Below are positions 57,360-64,000 of a DNA stretch of 64,000 bases, in pieces; within the stretch, counting starts at the first letter, position 1; every line of letters begins with the position of its first letter. The position numbers and the translations under genes are program-made. This stretch comes from Planctomycetaceae bacterium (GTDB lineage: Bacteria > Planctomycetota > Planctomycetia > Planctomycetales > Planctomycetaceae): NCBI GenBank assembly GCA_002722955.1, contig PBMZ01000006.1, positions 23,109 through 87,108 of the forward strand, given 5' to 3'. The notes under the pieces are model-generated. The model ran no database searches and was not told the DNA's origin. It was given only the letters and a program-made list of their open reading frames with translations.

Positions 57360-58382
57360 TTAAGTCTTAATTATAATTTTACCTGCTGTCCCACTACGAA
57401 AAAGTTCTAGAGCTTCATTAATTTTTTCTAATGGGAATTCGTTTGTGACAAGACCATCGAGTTCCATTTTTCCTGCGTTTATTAATCTGATATATCTAGG
57501 AATATCAATGCTAGGCATGGCATTACCACCATGTGAGCCAGTAAAAACCTTGTTAAAATGAAGAGGTAATGTAAATATTGAAACAGGATTGCTAGGAACA
57601 CCAACCAGAATTGTTTTACCATCAGGGTGAGTCAATTCATAACTCATTTCGATTACACTTGAGATACCTGTAGTATCGACTACAACATCGGCACCATTCG
57701 CCCCCGAGATATCGAAGACTTCTTCATAAAGTAGATCTGAGTTTCCTGTTATCGCATGACTTAAACCAAATTTTAGCCCTAGGTCAAGTTTAGTCTTATG
57801 AAGGTCAATTCCAATTATAGGATATGCGGACACCATCTGGGCTGCTTGGACTATATTGAGTCCAACTCCACCTAGGCCAAAAACAACAATAGACTGGCCG
57901 ATTTTTAACTCAGCATCATTATTAATAACACCAAAACCTGTGGTAACAGAACAGCCAAACAAGGGCGCCAATTTCAAATCAAAATTTTCAGGTATTCGTG
58001 TCACTCGATTTTCAGACACAATTGCTTTTTCATTAAATGTTGTAACCCAACCTGCATTGATAATTTTTCCATTTAGTTTATATTTTGGTGTTTCAGATTG
58101 GATGCCAGTTCCTGGCCGCCAATGTAGTACCACATGATCTCCTCTTTTTACTGTTTTAACACCTGCTCCGGTATCTAAAACAATCCCGCTCCCTTCATGA
58201 CCAAGCAAATGTGGAAGGTAACGGTCAGGACCTTTTATAGCATCGATTTCGTTTACTTGAGCTCCACAGATTCCACTGTAATGCAAGTCAACTAAAACTT
58301 GTCCGTAATCAAGCTCATTGGGTAATTCTATATCAGATACGGTGAGAGGCTTATTACTTTCAAACAGAATCGCTGCTTTCAT
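57360..58382 (-). CDS. Medium-chain alcohol dehydrogenase lacking the structural zinc lobe
   Basis: This 340-residue medium-chain (MDR) dehydrogenase has the catalytic zinc ligands Cys in HYSGICGAQVNE and His-Glu in LLGHEGSGIVLD, and the nucleotide fold VVFGLGGVGLNIVQAA. The usual four-cysteine structural zinc loop is replaced by HWRPGTGIQSETPKY with no cysteines. The fold otherwise fits class III/threonine-dehydrogenase-like enzymes. It would oxidise or reduce a sugar or polyol using NAD(P). Part of the reverse-strand operon; it lies 17 bases after the methyltransferase at 58400. Start ATG 58382. Confidence 0.85.
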   Translation of the reverse strand: MKAAILFESNKPLTVSDIELPNELDYGQVLVDLHYSGICGAQVNEIDAIKGPDRYLPHLLGHEGSGIVLDTGAGVKTVKRGDHVVLHWRPGTGIQSETPKYKLNGKIINAGWVTTFNEKAIVSENRVTRIPENFDLKLAPLFGCSVTTGFGVINNDAELKIGQSIVVFGLGGVGLNIVQAAQMVSAYPIIGIDLHKTKLDLGLKFGLSHAITGNSDLLYEEVFDISGANGADVVVDTTGISSVIEMSYELTHPDGKTILVGVPSNPVSIFTLPLHFNKVFTGSHGGNAMPSIDIPRYIRLINAGKMELDGLVTNEFPLEKINEALELFRSGTAGKIIIKT

Positions 58383-58399
58383 TTCAATATGTTCCGAAT

Positions 58400-59065
58400 T
58401 TACTCAAAATAAATAAATTCGTAATCTCCCGTATAACCAAAGTGTTTATACAACCAAATCCACTCTTGTTGATCAAAGAAAGATTCGCAAGTTAGCGCCC
58501 AGCATTGTAGATTGAAAAGCTCCTGCTCGTTACGATAACTTTCTAACATTATGTAACCATTTTTTCCCGCGCGCTCAACTTCTTTTAAAGCCGTTTCTAA
58601 CTCAAATAATCGTAGATTGTGAAAACAACCAAGAGAGATAACCAAGTCAAAGTATTGATCTGGAAAAGGGTAAGTATCTTGGGCATAATGAATAAAAAGG
58701 GAGTCACATACACTACTTTTTGCTTTGGACAAAGCATAAGATGAGATATCAAATCCAACTATTTCTAATTGGGGTAATAGTTGTTTCAGCTCATGGAGAA
58801 GATATGCTTTGCCACAACCTACATCGAGAATACGAGAATGATTACTTAATCCATAATAATTTATTAATGCTTCAGCCACAGGCTCCCACCAGCCAGGAAT
58901 ATACTTGTATCCTCCATAGCCATAACGTCGATTTCCGTCCCAGTAATCGCTACCATATTGCTTGGCTTTAATCATACAGTCAACTTTTTGATCAATCATG
59001 CGGTCAATATATGCACGCTTTGTAGCTCTATGGATTGGTGTTACAAATTGAACTAATTCCCCCAT
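58400..59065 (-). CDS. Class I SAM-dependent methyltransferase
   Basis: This 221-residue methyltransferase has motif I RILDVGCGKAYLLHELKQLL near residue 80 and VGFDISSYALSKAKSS. The acidic strand is FDLVISLGCFHNLRLFELET, followed by GYIMLESYRNEQELFNLQCW. The N-terminal extension YWDGNRRYGYGGYKYIPGWW is conserved in relatives from glycan clusters, by my recollection. The GYEF-like end (YTGDYEFIYFE) is intact. Start ATG 59065, 63 bases after the transketolase stop. Substrate unknown. Confidence 0.82.
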   Translation of the reverse strand: MGELVQFVTPIHRATKRAYIDRMIDQKVDCMIKAKQYGSDYWDGNRRYGYGGYKYIPGWWEPVAEALINYYGLSNHSRILDVGCGKAYLLHELKQLLPQLEIVGFDISSYALSKAKSSVCDSLFIHYAQDTYPFPDQYFDLVISLGCFHNLRLFELETALKEVERAGKNGYIMLESYRNEQELFNLQCWALTCESFFDQQEWIWLYKHFGYTGDYEFIYFE

Positions 59066-59128
59066 GATTATTACCTTTGATTTATAATGATAGACATATA
59101 TATTTGATCTTGGCCAAAACGATATTGA

Positions 59129-59632
59129 TTAGCTTCGGCCCGTAATGGATTTTGTATTTGTTGGGTCATTTTTCAAACTAATGAAAGATGGTCCGTGCTT
59201 CTGATAAGCTTTATGAGATATTTTTTTCGTTTCTTGGCCATCTTTTGGGAAGAAAGAGGTGATATTTTTAAACAATTTCATCGTGTGTTTTGCATTCAAT
59301 TCTGAATGGGTTGGTCCTAGTGTAGGGTAATCGGCAAATCCGACCAGTTTGACATTTACATTTTGCTGATCAATGTCTAATTTAACTTGTTCGAAAGGTC
59401 GCTCAATCAAGAAAGGAGTAATACTATAGACCCATGGCTTGAGCCCTTCTAAAGCCATCCCTGCGGAAACGCCAATAAGGCTTTGTTCACATATGCCCAT
59501 GTTGATAAATCGATTTGGGTGTTTCTCACGAAACTCATCGAAAACACGATAACCAATATCCCCAACTAGGACATAAATCCTATCGTCATTATCTGCTAGT
59601 TCCGAAATCACTTTTCCGAATGCTCTTCTCAT
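59129..59632 (-). CDS. Transketolase C-half, pyrimidine-binding domain only
   Basis: This 167-residue protein is the second subunit of a split transketolase. MRRAFGKVISELADNDDRIY opens the pyrimidine-binding domain. The TPP-activating Glu is in FINMGICEQSLIGVSAGMAL near residue 48, and GPTHSELNAKHTMKLFKNIT carries the substrate-side His. Usual C-subunits run to about 300 residues with a further C-terminal domain. Here the protein ends at the end of the first domain (SFISLKNDPT), so it is short. It overlaps the N-subunit gene by 4 bases, so the two are made together. Confidence 0.78.
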   Translation of the reverse strand: MRRAFGKVISELADNDDRIYVLVGDIGYRVFDEFREKHPNRFINMGICEQSLIGVSAGMALEGLKPWVYSITPFLIERPFEQVKLDIDQQNVNVKLVGFADYPTLGPTHSELNAKHTMKLFKNITSFFPKDGQETKKISHKAYQKHGPSFISLKNDPTNTKSITGRS

Positions 59633-60402
59633 CTTAATCCTAGCTCTTTTTTCCCGATCTCTATTTCGTTACCCTTAATTTTTCGCGCGTGCCAGACGGG
59701 ATCATTTTCAAATTCCGAAATTCCTTTACCTTTTATTGTATGAGCGATGATTACCTTTGGTCGACCTTCACGACTACCCGTTTTAAGTGCAGCAATTAAC
59801 GAATTAAATGAATGACCATCATGAACTTCCGTAGTATCCCAGTCAAATGCCTTAAATTTTGCCCCGAGGTTACCAAGAGGAAGAGCATCATCAAGAAATG
59901 AAAGAGCCTGTATTTTGTTGTAATCAACGATGACAACTAGGTTGTCTAATTTATGTTTAACGCCAATTAATAAAGATTCCCAAGTTGTTCCTTCTTGACA
60001 TTCACCGTCACTGATCATTATATAAATTTTTCCAGGTAATGATAACATTTTTCGGCCCAGGGCCATACCAGTCCCAATTGGTAATCCATGGCCTAAACTT
60101 CCTGTTGTACAGTGAATACCATTTTCGGGGTCAATTTCAAGATGAGTGGAGAGTTCGGGATGGAAGCCTTTTTCTTTGAGAATAAGACAAAGTGGAAAAG
60201 AAGCATGTGATTTACTCAAAATAAACTTGTCATCATTTTTTAAAATCACTTCATAAAGAACGATGAGCATTTCAATTATAGAAAAACTTCCTCCTAGATG
60301 AGCTTCTCCATACTCAATAAAGGCATTGAATGTGTCTTGGCGGAGTTTTCTAGCTTTTGAAACTAGATGATCGTAGCTAGTAATATTCGGCATTCTATTC
60401 AA
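59629..60402 (-). CDS. Transketolase N-half, thiamine diphosphate-binding domain
   Basis: This 257-residue protein is the first subunit of a split transketolase. TPP- and metal-binding residues are in MISDGECQEGTTWESL and VVIVDYNKIQA (GDG...N motif, here SDG), near residues 140-170. GIHCTTGSLGHGLPIGTGMA and SKSHASFPLCLIL carry substrate- and TPP-contacting residues. Such enzymes move a two-carbon ketol unit between sugars. In a glycan cluster a two-carbon branch or chain extension is likely. It overlaps both neighbours by 4 bases, in a tight operon with the kinase fusion upstream. Confidence 0.83.
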   Translation of the reverse strand: MNRMPNITSYDHLVSKARKLRQDTFNAFIEYGEAHLGGSFSIIEMLIVLYEVILKNDDKFILSKSHASFPLCLILKEKGFHPELSTHLEIDPENGIHCTTGSLGHGLPIGTGMALGRKMLSLPGKIYIMISDGECQEGTTWESLLIGVKHKLDNLVVIVDYNKIQALSFLDDALPLGNLGAKFKAFDWDTTEVHDGHSFNSLIAALKTGSREGRPKVIIAHTIKGKGISEFENDPVWHARKIKGNEIEIGKKELGLR

Positions 60403-62027
60403 TTAAGCTCGCAGAATTTTTCTTTTACGAGTTTGCAGTAGTACTTTGCTTTTTTTAGTTGAATTTTTTGTTTTTTCTCAAGATTTTGTTCACCATCAGT
60501 TGAAAGATAACGATAACTTCGATTTTGATCGGGTAAAAATCCATTGAGAATAATCAAAGCCCATCTCATCCCATAGAGAGGCATTGAAGCATTCAACCGT
60601 TTTTCGAAATATAGGTCACTAGAGTACAAACCGATAGTGGCATCTTTCCATTTTTGCTTCAAACTATTGTCCAAACGCATCGCAGGGTGCCATATAAAGT
60701 CAGCTGCAAGTTTTACGGGATCATCCCAACCAAAGTATTCGAAGTCTAAGAAAACTAGGTTTTCATCATTTTTCATGAGACAGTTATGAAAGCCAAAGTC
60801 TGATGGACTGAGGATCTGTTTTCTCAAGGGCAATGCACTTTCCAAGGATTCTTCAGGCCAAAACGAGATACATTTATCCTTGATTTGATTCCATAGTGGT
60901 GAAAATACATCCTCTAGAAAAAATTTCAAATCAGGCTTTTTTCCCCCAATTCGATAAAGATTTTCTAATCGATACTGTACTTGGCGTATGAGTTCTTTGG
61001 CGGAAAGGCATGCTTCCGAAGCCGTTGTAAAATCGTCAGGATCAACTTTTTTTGAAATCCAATTTAGCTTTTTCACAAATAAAATCACTAATTCAAGATC
61101 TTGAATTGTTGGTGCCGTAATTTTCCGACCTTCGATCCATTCATAAAGACCAAGGTTAACTCCTGTATTTTTTTCGATAGCTTTCGGTATATTAGTTATC
61201 CCGTTTTTCCGAAGCTGCTGTAAACTGTGAAATTCTGTTTCTAGGCGAGGCCTCCTATCTAAAAGGCGATCTGGGTAGTGCTTAAGAGCTAGTGATTCGA
61301 ATCCCTGAATATGAATTTGATAGATATCGCTATTCCCTCCCCCGGCCATTTTTTCGATTTTTTCTATTGGTGAGAAAAAAGACCTAAGCCAAAAAATAAT
61401 ATCTTCATTAGTGACTTCACCCAAAATATGTCGAAAGATTTTTGACCAAGAATTCAAAACTGTTTTATCAGGATGAGCCTTCTTATCATAAAACCCAAAA
61501 AGTATTTTTTCAGTTTGATCGGGAAAGTAATCTTCGGTGAATATTTCAGGAAGATCATCAACGAAATAGCTACAGTTAAGATTTGATATAATATTAACTT
61601 TATCTATTCTGGTTTTAGCGAAGAAAATGTTTTCCTTGTTAATCCCAATGTATTTTTTATTAAAAAAGCCCTTGGTTTCCATCCACTTTAGTGCTTCAGA
61701 CCGTAAGGATACTTTTTCTGGGTCAAAATGGCCGTACTCAGTCTTATGGCTAACAATGAAAATTTCGTGTTTTCTCAGTCTACACGAAAGAAGAAAATTA
61801 GTAACACTGGGCATAATGTCAGCAGTATGCATGTGTTTTCCATATACGAGTCCTTGAAGTTTCATCCAAGTTTGTTTACCTGAAGGTTGAAGACGTAAAT
61901 AATCACGAATTTCTGATTTTTTTTTCCCAAACCAGTTACCTTTTAACATCTTTTCTTTTATGGCTATTTCCCTAAAAACATCATCATATCGAACAATAGT
62001 GTTGTCAAAATCGAGACCAATTCTCAT
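60399..62027 (-). CDS. HAD-like hydrolase fused to an APH-type phosphotransferase
   Basis: This 542-residue protein combines two domains. The N-terminal half (about 1-200) looks like HAD, with IGLDFDNTIVRYDD (DxDxT) and SHKTEYGHFD; YFVDDLPEI gives a later DD. The C-terminal half (about 215-542) is aminoglycoside/choline-kinase-like. It carries EKMAGGGNSDIYQIHIQG (a P-loop-like start) and ALKHYPDRLLDRRPRLETEF (ATP Lys). The catalytic loop region is SPSDFGFHNCLMKNDENLV, with Asp-Phe in place of the usual His-Asp, and the metal loop is FLDFEYFGWDDP. A phosphatase-kinase pair in one chain suggests sugar phosphate recycling. First gene of the operon. Start ATG 62027. Confidence 0.75.
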   Translation of the reverse strand: MRIGLDFDNTIVRYDDVFREIAIKEKMLKGNWFGKKKSEIRDYLRLQPSGKQTWMKLQGLVYGKHMHTADIMPSVTNFLLSCRLRKHEIFIVSHKTEYGHFDPEKVSLRSEALKWMETKGFFNKKYIGINKENIFFAKTRIDKVNIISNLNCSYFVDDLPEIFTEDYFPDQTEKILFGFYDKKAHPDKTVLNSWSKIFRHILGEVTNEDIIFWLRSFFSPIEKIEKMAGGGNSDIYQIHIQGFESLALKHYPDRLLDRRPRLETEFHSLQQLRKNGITNIPKAIEKNTGVNLGLYEWIEGRKITAPTIQDLELVILFVKKLNWISKKVDPDDFTTASEACLSAKELIRQVQYRLENLYRIGGKKPDLKFFLEDVFSPLWNQIKDKCISFWPEESLESALPLRKQILSPSDFGFHNCLMKNDENLVFLDFEYFGWDDPVKLAADFIWHPAMRLDNSLKQKWKDATIGLYSSDLYFEKRLNASMPLYGMRWALIILNGFLPDQNRSYRYLSTDGEQNLEKKQKIQLKKAKYYCKLVKEKFCELN

Positions 62028-62489
62028 GATTCAGATTGCCAGCGAATTTTGTTTTTTTATGCTCATTAGATTGAGACAATAGTGAATGTACGATACAGTA
62101 GCCCTAGCAGACACATGGAGCATAAGCAGGTCATCGTGCCGCGAAATTAAAACGACTTTCACAAAGGGATTAGCCTTCCAAGATTAGTAAACTGTTTGGT
62201 GAGACTTTGGCATTCAAACGACGAAGCAAACCGAAACAGAAACTTTTTTCAGGCTTTGGATTAGCAAAAATATGATGTTGGTGCAATTTCACAGTATTCA
62301 TGTTCTTCCTAAACACTTTCATTGATTTTTTCATACCTGACCCATATTATATTACAATATGTGTGTATCATCAATGTAAGTAAGTACCTGACAGAGCCCG
62401 TTCATTTGGAGCTCAAAGTTTTAGGTAATGAACTAAAATCAATTAAACTTCCTCTTCCTAATACATGGGGTATACAATCAGGAGAAAAG
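62028..62489. other. Divergent intergenic region
   Basis: About 460 bases separate the reverse operon from the forward isomerase gene. AGGAG at 62480-62484 is the ribosome binding site of the latter. Promoters in both directions are expected here, but I cannot pick one reliably. Confidence 0.4.
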
Positions 62490-63404
62490 ATGAAACTTGG
62501 ATTTGTTAGTGCGATCGTGCCTGAATTATCCTTAGCATCAGTAATGAACTTAGCAAGTGATACCGGCTACGATTGTGTTGAAGTAATGTGTTGGCCAAAA
62601 GGAGTTGCTGAACGAAGATATGCCGGGGTTACTCACATAGATTTAGCACAACTGGACGACTACAAAATTAGCGAGATTCACAAGTTAGTTTCCAAAACTG
62701 GAGTTGTTATTAGTGGACTAGGTTACTACCCAAACCCGTTAACGCCAGATGAAGAAGAAGCTCAAATCTCCAAAGACCATATCAAGGCCCTGATTTTGGC
62801 TGCTAAGTCTTTGGGATTAAAAAATGTTAATACTTTTGTCGGTCGGGATTGGACTCGTTCAGTTGACGAAAATTGGCCTCAATTTGAAAAAACCTGGAAA
62901 CCCTTAATAGCTTTAGCTGAAGAATCAGACATTCGAATTGGCATCGAAAATTGCCCCATGTTTTTTACTAATGATGAATGGCCAGGTGGGAAAAATTTGG
63001 CTTTTTCTCCAGCGATTTGGAGACGAATGTTCGAGACTATTCCAAGCGATCATTTTGGTTTGAATTTCGATCCCTCCCACCTTATTTGGCTGCATATTGA
63101 TTACGATCAAGCATTATTCGATTTTGCAGATAAAATCTTTCATGTTCACGCTAAGGATGTAAGATTGGATAAGAATCGGCTCAATCAGGTAGGTATCTTG
63201 GCTAATCCCTTGGAATACCATCAGCCCAAACTCCCGGGAATGGGGGATGTTAATTGGGGCCGTTTTTTCTCGATTCTTACTGATACTGGCTATGATGGCG
63301 CGGTCTGTGTGGAAGTCGAAGATAGAGCATACGAAGTTTCATTGGAGCGTCGAAAGACTGCTCTCATCCAGAGTCAAAGGTACCTTCGCCAATTTGTTGT
63401 TTAA
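62490..63404 (+). CDS. Sugar phosphate isomerase/epimerase-like TIM barrel
   Basis: This 304-residue protein of the xylose isomerase-like/AP endonuclease 2 fold acts on small sugars or ketoses with a metal ion. Metal-site residues are visible in [41 protein letters not shown] and [11 protein letters not shown]. The start is ATG 62490, because AGGAG lies 5 bases upstream; an in-frame ATG at 62322 would add 56 unrelated residues. It runs with a sulfatase 42 bases further on, a pairing common in polysaccharide catabolism regions of marine bacteria, so the two may degrade sulfated glycans. Substrate unknown. Confidence 0.87.
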   Translation: MKLGFVSAIVPELSLASVMNLASDTGYDCVEVMCWPKGVAERRYAGVTHIDLAQLDDYKISEIHKLVSKTGVVISGLGYYPNPLTPDEEEAQISKDHIKALILAAKSLGLKNVNTFVGRDWTRSVDENWPQFEKTWKPLIALAEESDIRIGIENCPMFFTNDEWPGGKNLAFSPAIWRRMFETIPSDHFGLNFDPSHLIWLHIDYDQALFDFADKIFHVHAKDVRLDKNRLNQVGILANPLEYHQPKLPGMGDVNWGRFFSILTDTGYDGAVCVEVEDRAYEVSLERRKTALIQSQRYLRQFVV

Positions 63405-63445
63405 AGCTTATATTTTCATTATCCCATAGTTTAAAGGAAGGCCTG

Positions 63446-64000
63446 GTGAGTTATACTTCGACACCCAATGTTATTCTTATCTTGACCGATGACCAAGGGT
63501 ATGGAGATATATCTTGTTTAGGTAATCCTGTTTTGCGCACCCCTCACATTGATAATCTCTGGACTGATAGTATTCGTTGTACAGATTTTCATGTGGCTCC
63601 TGTTTGTACTCCTACTAGGAGTGAACTATTGACAGGCCGAGATGCATTCTATAATCAGGCTACTTTTGTCTGTATGGGACGATCTTTACTTAGAGCTGAT
63701 TTGCCAACTATGGCTGACATCTTTACACAAAATGGTTACAGAACTGGCCACTTCGGCAAGTGGCACTTGGGAGATAATTACCCCTACCGGCCACAAGATA
63801 GAGGATTCCAAGAAACTATTTACCATCCGGCTTGGGGAATCACTTCTGCTGCTGATTATTACGGTAACGATTACTTCGATGATTATTATCGACATAAAGA
63901 TCAAATCGAGAAGTATGATGGTTACTGTACTGATGTTTGGTTTAACCAAGCAATCAGATGGATTGAGCGGTGTGACAATCAACCTTTCTTCGCTTATATT
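63446..64000 (+). CDS. Sulfatase, 3' end outside window
   Basis: This is the N-terminal part (about 185 residues) of a type I formylglycine sulfatase. PNVILILTDDQGYGDISCLG carries the calcium-binding Asp-Asp. The maturation site is PVCTPTRSELLTGR (CTPTR), whose Cys becomes formylglycine. GHFGKWHLG holds the later Lys and His of the active site. No signal peptide is evident, so it may be cytoplasmic or the start may differ. Start GTG 63446 with AAAGGAAGG upstream. The frame is still open at the window end. It probably removes sulfate esters from polysaccharides. Confidence 0.9.
   Translation, partial: MSYTSTPNVILILTDDQGYGDISCLGNPVLRTPHIDNLWTDSIRCTDFHVAPVCTPTRSELLTGRDAFYNQATFVCMGRSLLRADLPTMADIFTQNGYRTGHFGKWHLGDNYPYRPQDRGFQETIYHPAWGITSAADYYGNDYFDDYYRHKDQIEKYDGYCTDVWFNQAIRWIERCDNQPFFAYI

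Noticed and set aside
63686..63982. 98-residue reverse frame inside the sulfatase
   Set aside because: The forward strand carries the sulfatase active-site motifs; this is a shadow frame.

Overview
The window is AT-rich DNA from a Gram-negative-type bacterium. It reads as one very large surface-glycan biosynthesis region, covering lipopolysaccharide O-chain, capsule or glycoprotein glycan genes. The inventory contains nucleotide-sugar epimerases, PLP sugar aminotransferases, a legionaminic/sialic-acid-type pathway, an N-acetyl-sugar amidotransferase with its HisH/HisF ammonia supply, several glycosyltransferases and at least seven SAM methyltransferases or their remnants. A sulfatase, a sugar isomerase-like TIM barrel, three Gfo/Idh/MocA oxidoreductases and a decayed FG-GAP (CRTAC1/UnbV-like) protein suggest an uncultured, probably marine or host-associated lineage. 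No rRNA or marker gene is present, so the phylum cannot be fixed. Intergenic gaps are large and several genes are visibly decayed.

Layout: 1-0.8 kb is the end of an OGT-type (GT41) glycosyltransferase. 1.3-6.8 kb (+) holds an SDR epimerase, a CgeB-like glycosyltransferase and a WlbA/WlbB/WlbC-like trio that would build a 3-acetamido sugar nucleotide. 7.8-10.6 kb (+) holds a TPR protein, a PtmE-like nucleotidyltransferase and a formyltransferase. 10.8-17.9 kb (-) is a legionaminate-type operon: nucleotide-sugar dehydrogenase, SDR, LegC, LegI, LegG, LegF. 19.2-30.9 kb (+) starts with a decayed methyltransferase/glycosyltransferase duplication. It continues with a methyltransferase, a deacetylase-like protein, a GT-B-like protein, an oxidoreductase, a second CMP-sugar synthetase and HisF-HisH-WbpG, which probably install an acetamidino group.

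31.3-33.6 kb (-) is a methionine pair (MetA-family acyltransferase with the acetyl-CoA signature, and MetY) preceded by a long inverted repeat. 33.8-38.5 kb has a GT61 enzyme, a Gfo/Idh/MocA enzyme, UDP-xylose synthase and a nucleotidyltransferase/left-handed-helix protein. 38.6-40.6 kb (-) is an unusual cluster: a protein resembling the region that normally precedes the motor of large FtsK/SpoIIIE proteins, two coiled-coil proteins (one with a membrane anchor) and a possible 34-residue membrane peptide. 40.8-41.9 kb is an FG-GAP pseudogene, and an SDR follows at 42.6 kb.

44.9-62 kb (-) is a second large glycan cluster. It contains two copies of a TIGR04372-like glycosyltransferase plus HldE-like module, one of them broken, and remnants of FemAB-like, methyltransferase, acyltransferase and class-III aminotransferase genes. 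The intact genes are two methyltransferases, a formyltransferase, a WbuC-like cupin, a class-III aminotransferase, a dehydrogenase lacking the structural zinc lobe, a further methyltransferase, a split transketolase and a HAD-phosphotransferase fusion. The last 1.5 kb (+) holds a sugar isomerase-like protein and the start of a sulfatase.

Working model: the left half makes a legionaminic-type nonulosonate and a diacetamido-uronic-type sugar, at least one of them amidinated. The right half makes a different, transketolase-dependent amino or heptose-like sugar. Repeated module duplication followed by decay is the dominant evolutionary signal.
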